DNA from: Nocardioides sp. SLBN-35
GTDB taxonomy: Bacteria > Actinomycetota > Actinomycetes > Propionibacteriales > Nocardioidaceae
Assembly: GCF_006715725.1 (NCBI RefSeq)
Contig: NZ_VFNU01000001.1
Span: forward strand, 5,208,001 to 5,272,000
Length of the DNA: 64,000 nt
Direction of reading: 5' to 3'
The notes below the pieces were generated by a model. The model made no database searches, was not told the DNA's origin, and worked only from the letters and a program-made list of their open reading frames with translations. This document shows, piece after piece, positions 1 to 7,161 of this stretch (position 1 is the first letter of the stretch; each line of letters opens with the position of its first letter). The position numbers were made by a program, and so were the translations under genes.

Positions 1-1
1 G

Positions 2-337
2 CGGACCGCCGGGACCGTGGTCGACGCACGGCTCGCCCCGATGCCTGCCGTGTCGGACGGGGTGGCGCTCACGACGTACCGGATCGTCCAGGAGGCGCTC
101 AGCAACGTGCGCAAGCACGCGGGGCCCGGCGCCACCGCCCGGGTCGGGGTGTGGCTGGACGGCGGTGCGGTCGCGGTGGAGGTGGCCGACGACGGGCGCG
201 GCGCCGCGGCTCCCGACGACGGGCGCGGACTCGGGCTGGCGGGGATGCGGGAGCGGGTCGACGCCCACGGCGGCACGCTGACGACCGGGCCGGCGGTGGG
301 CGGCGGTTTCCGGGTGTGCGCGAGGATCCCCCTGTGA
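2..337 (+). CDS. Sensor histidine kinase, C-terminal fragment (5' end outside window)
   Basis: This is the ATP-binding end of a NarL-type two-component sensor kinase; the start lies outside the window. The visible 111 codons carry the HATPase_c signatures in order: an N-box (EALSNVRKHA), a G1 box (DDGRG) and a G2 box (GLGLAGMRER). It ends with an acidic/hydrophobic C-terminus typical of the family. Its stop overlaps the GTG start of the next gene (GTGA), so the two are translationally coupled and form a kinase/regulator pair. In this family the kinase autophosphorylates on a histidine in the DHp domain, which is not visible here. The sensed signal cannot be inferred. Confidence 0.9.
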   Translation, partial: RTAGTVVDARLAPMPAVSDGVALTTYRIVQEALSNVRKHAGPGATARVGVWLDGGAVAVEVADDGRGAAAPDDGRGLGLAGMRERVDAHGGTLTTGPAVGGGFRVCARIPL

Positions 338-1011
338 ACGATCCGGGGAGCGAGCCGATCCGGGTGTTCCTCGTGGACGACCAGGACCTGGTCCGGGCGG
401 GGTTCCGGATGCTCATCGACAGCCAGCCCGACCTGAGCGTGGTCGGCGAGGCCGGCGACGGCGGCCAGGCCCTGGAACGGCTCGCGGTGACGCGCTGCGA
501 CGTCGTGCTCATGGACGTGCGGATGCCGCGCCTCGACGGCGTCGAGGCCACCCGCATCCTGCTCGAGCGCCCCGACCCGCCGCAGGTGATCGTGCTGACG
601 ACCTTCGACCTCGACGAGTACGCGTTCGCCGCTATCCGCGCCGGCGCCGCCGCCTTCCTGCTCAAGGACGCCACCCCCGAGACGCTGCTCGACGCGATCC
701 GCACCGTCCACGCCGGCGACTCGGTGGTCGCCCCGAGCACCACCCGTCGCCTGCTCGAGCACTTCGCCGGCGCCCTGCCCGACCTCGCGCCCGCCGGCGC
801 GGACGACCGCCTGGCCACCCTCACCGACCGCGAGCGCGAGACCCTGGTCCTCGTCGGCCGCGGTCTCACCAACGCCGAGATCGCCGCCGACTTCGTGGTC
901 TCCGAGGCCACGGTCAAGACGCACATCGGACGCCTGCTCGCCAAGACAGCGTCGCGGGACCGGGTGCAGCTGGTCGTGCTGGCGTACGAGTCCGGGCTCG
1001 TCGGCTCCTGA
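334..1011 (+). CDS. NarL/LuxR-family two-component response regulator
   Basis: A 225-residue response regulator. The receiver domain (about residues 9-125) has the acidic pair D15-D16, the likely phospho-acceptor D61 in LMDVRMP and the conserved lysine in FLLKDATPE. The C-terminal LuxR-type helix-turn-helix (about 160-225) reads LTDRERETL, then NAEIAADFVVSEATVKTHIGRLL. The GTG start at 334 overlaps the kinase stop and places the receiver at the usual distance from the N-terminus. Family knowledge says phosphorylation by the upstream kinase drives dimerisation and DNA binding. The ABC transporter pair starting 89 bp downstream on the same strand is the obvious target, as in many actinobacterial kinase-regulator-ABC modules; that link is inference. 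Confidence 0.93.
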   Translation: MNDPGSEPIRVFLVDDQDLVRAGFRMLIDSQPDLSVVGEAGDGGQALERLAVTRCDVVLMDVRMPRLDGVEATRILLERPDPPQVIVLTTFDLDEYAFAAIRAGAAAFLLKDATPETLLDAIRTVHAGDSVVAPSTTRRLLEHFAGALPDLAPAGADDRLATLTDRERETLVLVGRGLTNAEIAADFVVSEATVKTHIGRLLAKTASRDRVQLVVLAYESGLVGS

Positions 1012-1099
1012 CCGTCGCACCCGGTCCACCCGTCGTCGTACCCACGGATCAACCCGTGGCCTGACGATCCGCCGGCCGATCCCGGCGAGGCTCGGTGCC

Positions 1100-1801
1100 A
1101 TGACCTCCCTGCTCGCCGCCAGCGCTCGCGGCCTCACCAAGTCCTTCGGCCGCGGCGACACCACGGTCCACGCCCTGCGCGGCGTCGACCTCGACCTTCC
1201 TGCCGGCCGGTTCACCGCGATCATGGGGCCCTCGGGCTCCGGCAAGTCCACGCTCATGCACTGCCTGGCGGGCCTGGACCAGCCCAGCGCCGGCACCGTC
1301 TCGGTCGCCGGACAGCCCCTGGAGAGCCTCGGGGACGACGCGCTGACCCGGTTCCGGCGCGACCACGTGGGCTTCGTGTTCCAGGCGTTCAACCTGCTGC
1401 CGATGCTCACCGCCGAGCAGAACATCTGGCTGCCGACCGAGCTCGCAGCTCGCCCGCGCAACCCCGACACCCAGCAGCGCTTCGCCGCCATCGTCGAGAC
1501 CCTCGGCCTCACCGAGCGTCTCGGCCACCGCCCGGCCGAGCTGTCCGGCGGCCAGCAGCAGCGGGTCGCCATCGCGCGGGCGCTGCTGGCCGGACCGGCG
1601 ATCGTGTTCGCGGACGAGCCGACCGGCAACCTCGACAGCACCAGCTCCGCCGAGGTCCTCTCCCTGCTGCGCCAGTCGGTGCGTGAGCTCGGCCAGACGG
1701 TCGTCATGGTCACCCACGAGATCGAGGCGGCGCAGTACGCCGACGAGATCGTCGTCCTCGCCGACGGCCGGATCGTCGAGCGCCGCGAGGTCGCGGCCTG
1801 A
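1100..1801 (+). CDS. MacB/LolD-type ABC transporter ATP-binding protein
   Basis: A 233-residue ABC ATPase. Walker A is at about residues 43-51 (GPSGSGKST), with a Q-loop (FQAFNLLPMLT), the signature LSGGQQQR, Walker B (IVFADEPTGNLDS) and the H-loop (VTHE). The PTGNLD stretch and overall length are typical of the MacB/LolD/FtsE class, which powers mechanotransmission permeases rather than classical import. The stop TGA shares one base with the ATG of the next gene (TGATG), so the ATPase and permease are coupled. The substrate is unknown; relatives next to two-component systems often handle antimicrobial peptides or cell-envelope stress. Confidence 0.93.
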   Translation: MTSLLAASARGLTKSFGRGDTTVHALRGVDLDLPAGRFTAIMGPSGSGKSTLMHCLAGLDQPSAGTVSVAGQPLESLGDDALTRFRRDHVGFVFQAFNLLPMLTAEQNIWLPTELAARPRNPDTQQRFAAIVETLGLTERLGHRPAELSGGQQQRVAIARALLAGPAIVFADEPTGNLDSTSSAEVLSLLRQSVRELGQTVVMVTHEIEAAQYADEIVVLADGRIVERREVAA

Positions 1802-4242
1802 TGCGCACCGTGATCTGGGCGTCCCTGCGCACCCATACCCGCAGGTACGGCGCCGCGCTGCTCGCCGTCGTCATCGGCTCCGCGTTCATCGTGGTGACCG
1901 CCGCGCTGTCCTCCGCGATGCGCGAGGGCCTGACCGCCGGCCTCGGCGAGCCGTACGCCGGCGCCACCGCTGTCGTCGACAGCCCGTCGGCGGCGGACGC
2001 GGCGGAGCTCCTCGACGCCGCTCCCGCCGCGGGCGCCGACGCGTGGCTGATCGGCTGGACCATGCAGCAGGTCGCGGTCGGCGGCACGGACGGCGGCACG
2101 GACGGCGGCACTGTCGTCGACACCGACACCGACATCGGGCAGCTCCCCGACCGGCCCGACCGGCGCTGGCAGGAGCTCGTCCAGGGCCGGTTCCCCGGCG
2201 GCTCCGGCGAGGCCGTCGTCGACACGAACACCGCGAAGGTCGAGAAGCTCGGGGTGGGCGACCGGCTGCGGATCGGCACCGGTGCCAGCGCGCTCGACGT
2301 CACCGTCGTCGGGCTGGTCGACTCGCCGTCGACCTACGCGTACGCCTCGGTCTACGTGCTGTGGTCGGACCTCGCCCGCTGGCAGGACCAGCTGTTCGTG
2401 ACCAGCCTCGCCTGGGCGGGCGCCGACGCGACCACGACGATCCGCGCCGTCGTGCCCGACGCCGACGTCCAGGACGTCGACGGCTACGTCCAGGACCTCC
2501 AGCAGGAGGTCAACAACGGCGTCGACATCGTGCAGATCGTGGTGCTGCTGTTCGGCGCGATCGCCCTCGTGGTGGGGGTGCTGGTCATCAACAACACCTT
2601 CACGATCCTGTTCGCGCAGCGGACCCGCGACTTCGCGCTGCTGCGCTGCGTCGGCGCGACGCGGCGCCAGGTGCTGCGCTCGGTGCGGCTCGAGTCGCTC
2701 GCGCTGGGCGTGCTGGCCGCCGTCATCGGGGTCGGGGCCGGTCTCGGCGCGGGGCACGGCCTGGTGGCGCTGGTCCGCGCGCAGTGGCCGGGGACCCGCC
2801 TCGGCGACGCGAACGTGACCCTGTCCTGGCTCGCCGGATCCGCGGCGGTGGCGGTCCTCGTCACCCTGGTGGCGGCCTGGCTGCCCACCCGCCGTGCGGT
2901 CCGGGTCAGCCCGCTGGCCGCGCTGCGTCCCGACGACAGCACCCAGGTCCGCAGCCGCACCGGCCGGATCCGGCTCGCGCTCGGCTTGCTCGGCCTGGTG
3001 GCCGGCTCCCTCGGCCTCGGCGCCGCGATCGCGACGGCCAACGTCGGTGCCCTCACCATCGGCGGCGCCCTGGTGTTCGTCGGAGTGCTGCTCCTCGGTC
3101 CGGTCCTGGTGCCCGCCCTGATCCGCTCGGCCGAGCCGCTCACGCAGCGACTGCTCGGGCCGGCCGGGCGGCTCGCCGCCGGCAACGCGGTCCGCAACCC
3201 CCGGCGTACGGCGGCCACCGCGGCCTCGCTGCTCGTCGGCGTCACGCTCACGACAGCCGTGCTGACCGGCATGGCCAGCTCCCGCAGCGCCCTCGCGGCC
3301 GACATGGACGAGCAGCACCCGATCGACCTCGCCGTCACCGGCACTGCTCCCCTGCCCGCCGACGCGCTGCCCCGGCTGCGGGCGATCGACGGGGTCGTGG
3401 CCGCCGTACCCGTCCCCGGAGCGGTCGCCCGGATCGGCGAGCTCGACCCGCTCCCGCTCCTGACCGCCACGGCCGGCGGCGACGCGAAGGTGCTGCACGG
3501 CGACCTCCCGACACCCGGTCCCCGCCAGGTGCTGGTGCCCTGGGACCTGATCGGCGACGGCCTCGAGGTCGGCGACGTCGTGCGGGTCACGGTCGGCGAC
3601 CGGCGCCGCGACCTTCGGGTCACCGGTGGTGAGGGCTGGGGCGAGGCCGCCCTGGTCCGCCGTACGACGCTCGCCCGGCTCGCTCCCGACGCCCGGCCCC
3701 GAGCGGTCTGGCTGCGCGCCGCGAAGGACGCCGATCCCGAGGACCTGGCCGGCTCGGTCGAGGCCGTCGCGTCGCCGCTCGACGCCGGCGTGGAGAACGG
3801 CCTGGCCAAGCGGGCCTACGTCGACACCCAGCTCGACGTGCTCACCGGCGGGGTCGTCGGCCTCCTCGCGATCGCGGTCCTCATCGCCCTGGTCGGCATC
3901 GGCAACACGCTCGGCCTGTCCGTGCTCGAGCGCGGCCGCGAGCACGCGCTGCTGCGGGCGCTCGGCCTGACCCGGCGACAGGTACGCAGGATGCTCGCTG
4001 CCGAGGCCGTCCTGCTGTCGGTCGTGGCGACCGTGCTCGGCACCGCGTTGGGCGTGCTGTTCGCGTGGACCGGCGTCCGTGCGCTGGTGCAGCCTGCGGT
4101 CGACGGCGCGAGCCTGGTCCTGCCGTGGGGCCAGCTCGCCGCGGTCGTGACGATCTCCGCGCTCGCCGGCCTGGTCGCGGCGGTGCTCCCGTCGCGCAAG
4201 GCGTCCCGGATCACCCCGGCCGCGGGACTCTCGCTGGACTGA
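1801..4242 (+). CDS. FtsX-like ABC transporter permease, large two-repeat form
   Basis: An 813-residue membrane protein that partners the upstream ATPase. An N-terminal membrane helix (about residues 17-37) is followed by an extracytoplasmic domain. Next come two FtsX-type membrane cores, marked by the cytoplasmic motifs LLRCVGATRRQVLR and LLRALGLTRRQVRRM and ending in the usual basic Pro-rich tail (SRKASRITPAAGLSLD). The plan (one gene with two FtsX repeats, about 800 residues) is common in actinobacteria. The first extracytoplasmic domain contains a 12-bp tandem repeat at 2080-2111 encoding GTDGGTDGGT, a likely length-variable loop. Start choice follows from the 1-nt overlap with the ATPase gene. 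Confidence 0.92.
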   Translation: MRTVIWASLRTHTRRYGAALLAVVIGSAFIVVTAALSSAMREGLTAGLGEPYAGATAVVDSPSAADAAELLDAAPAAGADAWLIGWTMQQVAVGGTDGGTDGGTVVDTDTDIGQLPDRPDRRWQELVQGRFPGGSGEAVVDTNTAKVEKLGVGDRLRIGTGASALDVTVVGLVDSPSTYAYASVYVLWSDLARWQDQLFVTSLAWAGADATTTIRAVVPDADVQDVDGYVQDLQQEVNNGVDIVQIVVLLFGAIALVVGVLVINNTFTILFAQRTRDFALLRCVGATRRQVLRSVRLESLALGVLAAVIGVGAGLGAGHGLVALVRAQWPGTRLGDANVTLSWLAGSAAVAVLVTLVAAWLPTRRAVRVSPLAALRPDDSTQVRSRTGRIRLALGLLGLVAGSLGLGAAIATANVGALTIGGALVFVGVLLLGPVLVPALIRSAEPLTQRLLGPAGRLAAGNAVRNPRRTAATAASLLVGVTLTTAVLTGMASSRSALAADMDEQHPIDLAVTGTAPLPADALPRLRAIDGVVAAVPVPGAVARIGELDPLPLLTATAGGDAKVLHGDLPTPGPRQVLVPWDLIGDGLEVGDVVRVTVGDRRRDLRVTGGEGWGEAALVRRTTLARLAPDARPRAVWLRAAKDADPEDLAGSVEAVASPLDAGVENGLAKRAYVDTQLDVLTGGVVGLLAIAVLIALVGIGNTLGLSVLERGREHALLRALGLTRRQVRRMLAAEAVLLSVVATVLGTALGVLFAWTGVRALVQPAVDGASLVLPWGQLAAVVTISALAGLVAAVLPSRKASRITPAAGLSLD

Positions 4243-4246
4243 CCCC

Positions 4247-4447
4247 CTCACCCGACGGAGCCTCGCTAGTGGTGTGGCTCGGAAATGGCTTGTCCCTTCG
4301 CGTGCCCACAGTGTGTGCATCGCAAGGCGGCATCGCGACGGCATACCGGGCGTATTCCGAGCGATCGCCAAGCAGCGAGGTGCATGCTGTGGGTGCGCGA
4401 AGGGGTGAGCCATTTCCGTGACGCACCACTAGGCTCCGTCGGGTGAG
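4247..4447. repeat. Palindromic ~200-bp MITE-like element A
   Basis: The 201 bp between the permease and the first ArsA-like gene form one long imperfect palindrome. The ends are a perfect 17-bp inverted repeat, CTCACCCGACGGAGCCT at 4247-4263 and its complement at 4431-4447. The match continues inward with few mismatches to about 4325 and 4372. The right end contains the GTG start codon of the next gene (4443-4445). The inner sequence TGCGTCACGGAAA, read on the minus strand, resembles the end of a second palindromic element at 37933-39107. No protein is encoded; short reading frames on both strands only mirror the palindrome. It could be a miniature transposable element or a large RNA hairpin; no target duplication was seen. 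Confidence 0.75.
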
Positions 4448-5441
4448 CGATTGGCCGAAGGTGCGTCTCCACGTCGTCACCGGCAAGGGCGGCACGGGGA
4501 AGTCGACGGTCGCGTCGGCCCTCGCGCTCGCCCTCGCGACCCGCGGCAAGAACGTCCTGCTGTGCGAGGTCGAGGGCCGCCAGGGCATCGCCCGGATGTT
4601 CGACGTCGACCCGCTGCCCTACCAGGAGCGGCGCCTCACCACCGGCCTGCCCGACGCCGACGGCGGCCGTGGGGTCGTCCACGCGCTGCACATCGACGCC
4701 GAGTCCGCGCTGCTGGAGTACCTCTCGATGTACTACCGCCTCGGCCGCGCCGGCAAGGCCCTCGACCGGTTCGGCGTCATCGAGTTCGCGACCACCATCG
4801 CCCCCGGCGTCCGCGACGTGCTGCTGACCGGCAAGGTCTACGAGGCGGTGCAGCGCAACAGCCGCAACAAGAACGCGATCGAGTACGACGCCGTCGTGCT
4901 CGACGCGCCGCCGACCGGCCGGATCACCCAGTTCCTCAACGTGAGCAACGAGCTCGCCGGGCTGGCGAAGGTCGGGCCGATCAAGGCCCAGTCCGACACG
5001 ATGATGACGCTGTTCCGGTCGCCGCGGACAGCGGTGCACCTGGTCACCGTGCTCGAGGAGATGCCGGTCCAGGAGACCGCCGACGGCATCGCCGAGCTGC
5101 GGGCCGCCCGGCTGCCCGTCGGCGGCGTGGTCGTCAACCAGGTCCGGCCCCGCGACCTCGACGCCGAGGACCTCGCCGCGGCCCGCGCCGGCACCCTGGA
5201 CCGCGGCCGCATCGAGGCCGACCTCGCCGAGGGCGGCATCACCGCCGGCCCGGCGCTCGTCGACGGGCTGCTCGCCGAGGCCGCCGACCACGCGGAGCGC
5301 CGGGCGCTGGAGGACAGGCAGCGGGCCCTGGTCGCCGCGCTGGACGTGCCGTCCTACGAGCTGCCGCGGATGGCCGGCGGCATCGACCTCGGCGGGCTCT
5401 ACGAGCTCGCCGGCCTCCTCCGAGTCCAAGGGATGGCATAG
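4443..5441 (+). CDS. ArsA/Get3-type ATPase, first of a pair
   Basis: A 332-residue P-loop ATPase of the anion-transporting ATPase family. The deviant Walker A is at about residues 13-22 (TGKGGTGKST) and a switch-like motif (VLDAPPTGR) lies near residue 153. It is single-domain, about half of classical bacterial ArsA, and pairs with the next gene, which begins 5 bp downstream. Actinobacteria keep this pair next to whiB4 (M. tuberculosis Rv3679-Rv3680), where the products form a membrane-associated complex and no arsenite role has been shown. The GTG start lies inside the terminal repeat of element A, so the element forms the 5' leader of this operon. The client is unknown. Confidence 0.88.
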   Translation: MSDWPKVRLHVVTGKGGTGKSTVASALALALATRGKNVLLCEVEGRQGIARMFDVDPLPYQERRLTTGLPDADGGRGVVHALHIDAESALLEYLSMYYRLGRAGKALDRFGVIEFATTIAPGVRDVLLTGKVYEAVQRNSRNKNAIEYDAVVLDAPPTGRITQFLNVSNELAGLAKVGPIKAQSDTMMTLFRSPRTAVHLVTVLEEMPVQETADGIAELRAARLPVGGVVVNQVRPRDLDAEDLAAARAGTLDRGRIEADLAEGGITAGPALVDGLLAEAADHAERRALEDRQRALVAALDVPSYELPRMAGGIDLGGLYELAGLLRVQGMA

Positions 5442-5446
5442 CGACC

Positions 5447-6637
5447 ATGGCCCGCAGCAGCGCCCACCGGCCGTCCAGGGTCGGCCCCGCGACCGGCCGC
5501 CAGGCCGACCCCCTCGACGTCGACGCCCTCCTCGACGACCCCGGCACCGGGATCATCGTGTGCTGCGGCTCGGGCGGCGTCGGGAAGACCACGACCAGCG
5601 CCGCGCTCGCGCTGCGAGCCGCCGAGCGCGGCCGGAAGGTCGTCGTACTGACGATCGACCCGGCGCGCCGGCTCGCGCAGTCGATGGGCATCGAGGAGCT
5701 CGACAACACCCCGCGCCCGGTCACCGGCGTGCAGGGCAGCGGCCACCTCGACGCGATGATGCTCGACATGAAGCGCACGTTCGACGAGGTGGTGCTCTCC
5801 CAGGCCAGCCCGGAGAAGGCGAAGCAGATCCTGGCCAATCCCTTCTACATCGCGCTGTCGAGCTCGTTCGCGGGCACGCAGGAGTACATGGCGATGGAGA
5901 AGCTCGGCCAGATTCATCGTGATGCGCAGGCGAGCGGAACCTACGACCTGATCGTGGTCGACACCCCGCCGTCGCGCTCGGCGCTGGACTTCCTCGACGC
6001 CCCCGAGCGGCTCTCCAGCTTCCTCGACGGCCGGTTCGTGCGGTTGCTGCTGATGCCCGCGAAGGGGCCGGCGAAGCTGATGACCGCCGGGATCGGCCTG
6101 ATCACCAACGCGCTGACGAAGATCCTGGGCGCCCAGTTCCTCAAGGACCTGCAGACCTTCGTGACCGCGCTCGACACGGTCTTCGGCGGGTTCCGGCAGC
6201 GGGCGCAGCAGACCTACTCGCTGCTGAAGGCCGACGGTACGGCGTTCCTCGTGGTCGCCGCGCCCGAGGCGGACGCGCTGCGCGAGGCGGAGTACTTCGT
6301 CGAGCGGCTCAGCGAGGACGACATGCCGCTGGCCGGCCTGGTCGTCAACCGCGCCAGTCCGGCCCCGGGCGGCGAGCTGTCGGCCGAGGAGGCGACGACC
6401 GCGGCCGAGCGGCTGCGTCGTACCGACGACGAGTCCCCGACGGCACCGCTGACCGCCGGGCTGCTGCGGCTGCACGCCGACCGGGTGCGCATGGTCGAGC
6501 GTGAGCGCACCCTGCGCGACCGGTTCGCGACCGCGCACCCCCAGGTGGCGACGGCCGTCGTACCGGCGCTCGCCGGTGACGTGCACGACCTCGACGGCCT
6601 GCGCCGGGTCGGCAACCTCCTCGCCCGGCGCCACTGA
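5447..6637 (+). CDS. ArsA/Get3-type ATPase, second of a pair
   Basis: A 396-residue partner of the upstream ATPase. After a basic, Pro-rich N-terminus the deviant Walker A sits at about residues 41-48 (GSGGVGKT). The switch region DTPPSRSALDFLDAPERL is the form typical of the second member of the pair in mycobacteria (Rv3680). ATG 5447 is 5 bp after the previous stop and gives the expected N-terminus; an in-frame upstream extension would only overlap the first gene. The pair likely acts as a heteromeric ATPase at the membrane. Order ArsA1-ArsA2-whiB4-ponA2-metallophosphoesterase is conserved in mycobacteria, supporting orthology. Confidence 0.88.
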   Translation: MARSSAHRPSRVGPATGRQADPLDVDALLDDPGTGIIVCCGSGGVGKTTTSAALALRAAERGRKVVVLTIDPARRLAQSMGIEELDNTPRPVTGVQGSGHLDAMMLDMKRTFDEVVLSQASPEKAKQILANPFYIALSSSFAGTQEYMAMEKLGQIHRDAQASGTYDLIVVDTPPSRSALDFLDAPERLSSFLDGRFVRLLLMPAKGPAKLMTAGIGLITNALTKILGAQFLKDLQTFVTALDTVFGGFRQRAQQTYSLLKADGTAFLVVAAPEADALREAEYFVERLSEDDMPLAGLVVNRASPAPGGELSAEEATTAAERLRRTDDESPTAPLTAGLLRLHADRVRMVERERTLRDRFATAHPQVATAVVPALAGDVHDLDGLRRVGNLLARRH

Positions 6638-6675
6638 CCGGAGTCAGCAGCGTCGGAGAAGGCGGTTCCCTGTCG

Positions 6676-6981
6676 TCAGACGGCGGGGATGGCCTGCTCG
6701 TCGCGCGCGTCCTCGAGGACCTTGCGCCACGAGGCGGCGGGCCGGCGACGGAGGAGAGCACGACGCTCCCGCTCGGTCATCCCGCCCCAGACGCCCCACT
6801 CGATCTGGTTGTCGAGCGCCTCGGCGAGGCACTCGGTGCGTACGGCGCAGCTGGTGCAGACCTGCTTCGCCTTGTTCTGCTCGGCACCACGGACGAACAG
6901 CTGGTCCGGCTGCTGGTCCCGGCAGGCGGCGCGCGGCGCCCAATCCTCAACCCACATATGTGTCCCCTGTACTTCCCACAT
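6676..6981 (-). CDS. whiB4: WhiB-family Fe-S redox regulator (WhiB4-like)
   Basis: A 101-residue WhiB-like protein. The four cluster ligands are C20, C42, C45 and C51 (C...CxxCxxxxxC), followed by the GVWGG turn and a basic C-terminus (RERRALLRRR) that contacts DNA or sigma factor in this family. It faces the ArsA-like pair tail to tail and diverges from the penicillin-binding gene, the position of M. tuberculosis whiB4 (Rv3681c). The symbol rests on that gene order. Start at 6981 (MWEVQG) or 6957 (MWVEDW) is possible; both keep every cysteine, and the longer one is reported. The family holds an oxygen- and NO-sensitive [4Fe-4S] cluster. Confidence 0.9.
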   Translation of the reverse strand: MWEVQGTHMWVEDWAPRAACRDQQPDQLFVRGAEQNKAKQVCTSCAVRTECLAEALDNQIEWGVWGGMTERERRALLRRRPAASWRKVLEDARDEQAIPAV

Positions 6982-7073
6982 CCGAAGAGCCGTCGCCCCC
7001 ACAGCGCTCGGTCTCCTCGACCGGACCAAAGTAAAGGAGGATCGCCAAGACTGATATCGCTCATTGGGCCCAA

Positions 7074-7101
7074 CCTGTCTAGTCACATCGGACTAGACAG
7101 G
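7074..7101. promoter_or_regulatory. 11-bp perfect inverted repeat in the whiB4-ponA2 divergent region
   Basis: CCTGTCTAGTC (7074-7084) and its exact complement (7091-7101) flank a 6-base loop, about 93 bp upstream of whiB4 and 60 bp upstream of ponA2. The position between divergent genes suggests an operator; in RNA it would also form a hairpin in either leader. No T-run follows, so a terminator is less likely. Confidence 0.5.
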
Positions 7102-7161
7102 TCGAAGGCGGGGGCGCGCGACGAGTCGGGCCGGTGAGGCAGGGTCCCGTACCCTGACCGC

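Noticed and set aside
99..1052. Long reading frames opposite or alongside the response regulator, and similar ones opposite most genes
   Set aside because: High GC makes long open frames in other phases common. Their composition is Arg/Pro-rich without family motifs, while the opposing frame has clear domains.
4211..4588. Short reading frames on both strands over the palindrome
   Set aside because: They mirror each other because the DNA is palindromic; there is no coding bias or ribosome-binding site of their own.
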